From: Oceanobacillus sp. FSL K6-2867
GTDB lineage: Bacteria > Bacillota > Bacilli > Bacillales > Amphibacillaceae
Length of the DNA stretch: 64,000 bases
Direction of reading: 5' to 3'
Assembly (NCBI RefSeq): GCF_037963145.1
Contig: NZ_CP150144.1
Coordinates: forward strand, 2,356,001-2,420,000
The first letter of the stretch is position 1. Every line of letters starts with the position of its first letter. A model generated the notes under the pieces. That model ran no database searches, was not told the DNA's origin, and was given only the letters and a program-made list of their open reading frames with translations. A program made the position numbers and the translations under genes. This document shows positions 62,995-64,000 of this stretch, piece by piece.

Positions 62995-64000
62995 CTAAGA
63001 AGCCTTCTTCCAGCCTGAAACGTCAATTTCCAGCGGGATATTGTTTGCTCTTGCTTTCTTGGCAGCCTTAAAGAACAGGACGACAATAATTGCTGACCCG
63101 ATAAAACCGCCAGCCCATGAAATATTCATTGGCAAATTAAATCCTATTGGCTGCGATAAAATATAGGTAATTACCATCACAAGCATAAATGTGCCAGGAA
63201 TGAGTGAAACGAAGTAATTTTTACGAGCAATATATAAATACATTGATCCAACAAATAGGGCAATTACCGCTGTTGACTGGTTTGCCCAGTTAAAATACCG
63301 CCATAAGATATTAAAATCGATTTGCGTTAATACGGCGGAAACAGTGAAAAGTGGCAAAGCAATCCACATACGGCTGGAAAACTTTTTCTGTGCAATATTT
63401 AAGTAATCTGCTATAATCATCCGCGCACTTCGGAATGCTGTATCCCCGGAAGTGATTGGCAGTATGACAACACCGAGTACAGCAAGTGTTCCACCAATTG
63501 CTCCTAATAGAATAGTAGAAGACTCGCTTACAATGGCTCCAGGTCCACCAGCTGCAAGAATTTCATTCAAACCGTTATAGCCACTGAACATACTCATTGC
63601 CGCAGCAGCCCAAATCATTGCGATGACTCCTTCTGCAATCATCATGCCATAGAAAATTTTGCGGCCTTCTTTTTCCCTTTTTGTTGTGCGGGAAATGATT
63701 GGTGTTTGTGTTGCATGGAATCCAGACAGCGCACCACAGGAAATAGTAAAAAACAGCAATGGGAAAATAGCTGCGCCTTCTGGATGGAAGTTCTGGAAGG
63801 AGAGCTCTGGAATTGGAGCATTTGTAGCAACTAAACCAACCCCAACGCCAAACGCACTAATTAACAGCAAGGCACCGAAATACGGGTATAAGCGCCCGAT
63901 TATTTTATCTACTGGGAGCAGGGTAGCGATAATATAATATGCAAAAATAGCCGCAATAAAGATCCATAATGCTACGCTTCCGTCTGTCAGCAGATGGAGC
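62995..64000 (-). CDS. cstA: CstA family peptide/pyruvate transporter, C-terminal part
   Basis: The frame stays open to the window edge, so the gene starts outside. About 335 residues of hydrophobic protein are visible with family blocks PLLFFTISCGALSGFHATQTP, ILPITSGDTAFRSARMIIAD and FNILWRYFNWANQST. CstA relatives import peptides or pyruvate during carbon limitation. The visible part has no frameshift. Confidence 0.9.
   Translation of the reverse strand, partial: LHLLTDGSVALWIFIAAIFAYYIIATLLPVDKIIGRLYPYFGALLLISAFGVGVGLVATNAPIPELSFQNFHPEGAAIFPLLFFTISCGALSGFHATQTPIISRTTKREKEGRKIFYGMMIAEGVIAMIWAAAAMSMFSGYNGLNEILAAGGPGAIVSESSTILLGAIGGTLAVLGVVILPITSGDTAFRSARMIIADYLNIAQKKFSSRMWIALPLFTVSAVLTQIDFNILWRYFNWANQSTAVIALFVGSMYLYIARKNYFVSLIPGTFMLVMVITYILSQPIGFNLPMNISWAGGFIGSAIIVVLFFKAAKKARANNIPLEIDVSGWKKAS

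Overview
The window looks like the chromosome of a low-GC Gram-positive of the Bacillaceae type. The signs are AGGAGG-type ribosome-binding sites, HprK, a CsoR very like the Bacillus one, an SR1P-type peptide, class II aldolase, RpiB and GlpX. I cannot name the species. No rRNA, tRNA, CRISPR array or intact insertion sequence was seen.

The main content (about 9.4-43.7 kb, with outliers at 60.6-62.3 kb) is what I read as a one-carbon island in which methylated amines supply formaldehyde to a ribulose monophosphate (RuMP) cycle. A copper amine oxidase and a three-gene heme-dependent oxidative N-demethylase (dimethylamine monooxygenase type) are the likely formaldehyde producers. Four intact hxlA copies plus one dead copy, and one hxlB, fix formaldehyde. 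gapB, fba, tkt, rpiB, glpX, pfkA and rpe regenerate ribulose-5-phosphate. There is no transaldolase, so this would be the sedoheptulose-bisphosphatase variant. zwf and gnd form a dissimilatory branch. Two nearly identical HxlR regulators both carry the Cys11-x-Lys13 pair used for formaldehyde sensing in Bacillus subtilis HxlR.

A 13-member family of promoters ties this together. Each has ACTATATG, 5 nt, a near-palindromic AAAGTGCGTACTTT core, then a -10 hexamer at a fixed distance. They stand before four hxlA genes, the hxlA pseudogene, zwf-gnd-HAD-pfkA, glpX, gapB-fba-tkt, the demethylase operon, a cupin-permease pair, a PPDK-regulatory-protein gene, a Met/His-rich membrane protein and hxlR2. 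Thus assimilation, dissimilation, substrate attack, transport and possibly metal supply appear to form one formaldehyde regulon. The amine oxidase itself has no such site.

The second module (43.8-58.9 kb) is nitrogen acquisition: a rearranged urease operon (ureD-F-A-B-C-E, then G), a urea transporter, and a 967-residue regulator joining a cytoplasmic urea/amide-binding-protein-like domain to a sigma-54 activator. The urease operon has an excellent -24/-12 promoter and a 22-bp inverted repeat about 145-200 bp upstream, so this looks like a self-contained urea-sensing sigma-54 switch. Between the transporter and the regulator lies a GC-richer FecBCD-type ABC importer flanked by coding debris and a decayed transposase, which suggests horizontal transfer.

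The left end (1-9.2 kb) is ordinary accessory chromosome: a CorC-type protein, Ogt, a TetR/SMR efflux locus, a divergent HprK, TerC, a PBP4-type carboxypeptidase, an NCS1 permease and a two-gene DUF2653 unit. The right end holds SR1P, an AraC regulator, CsoR and a partial CstA-type transporter.
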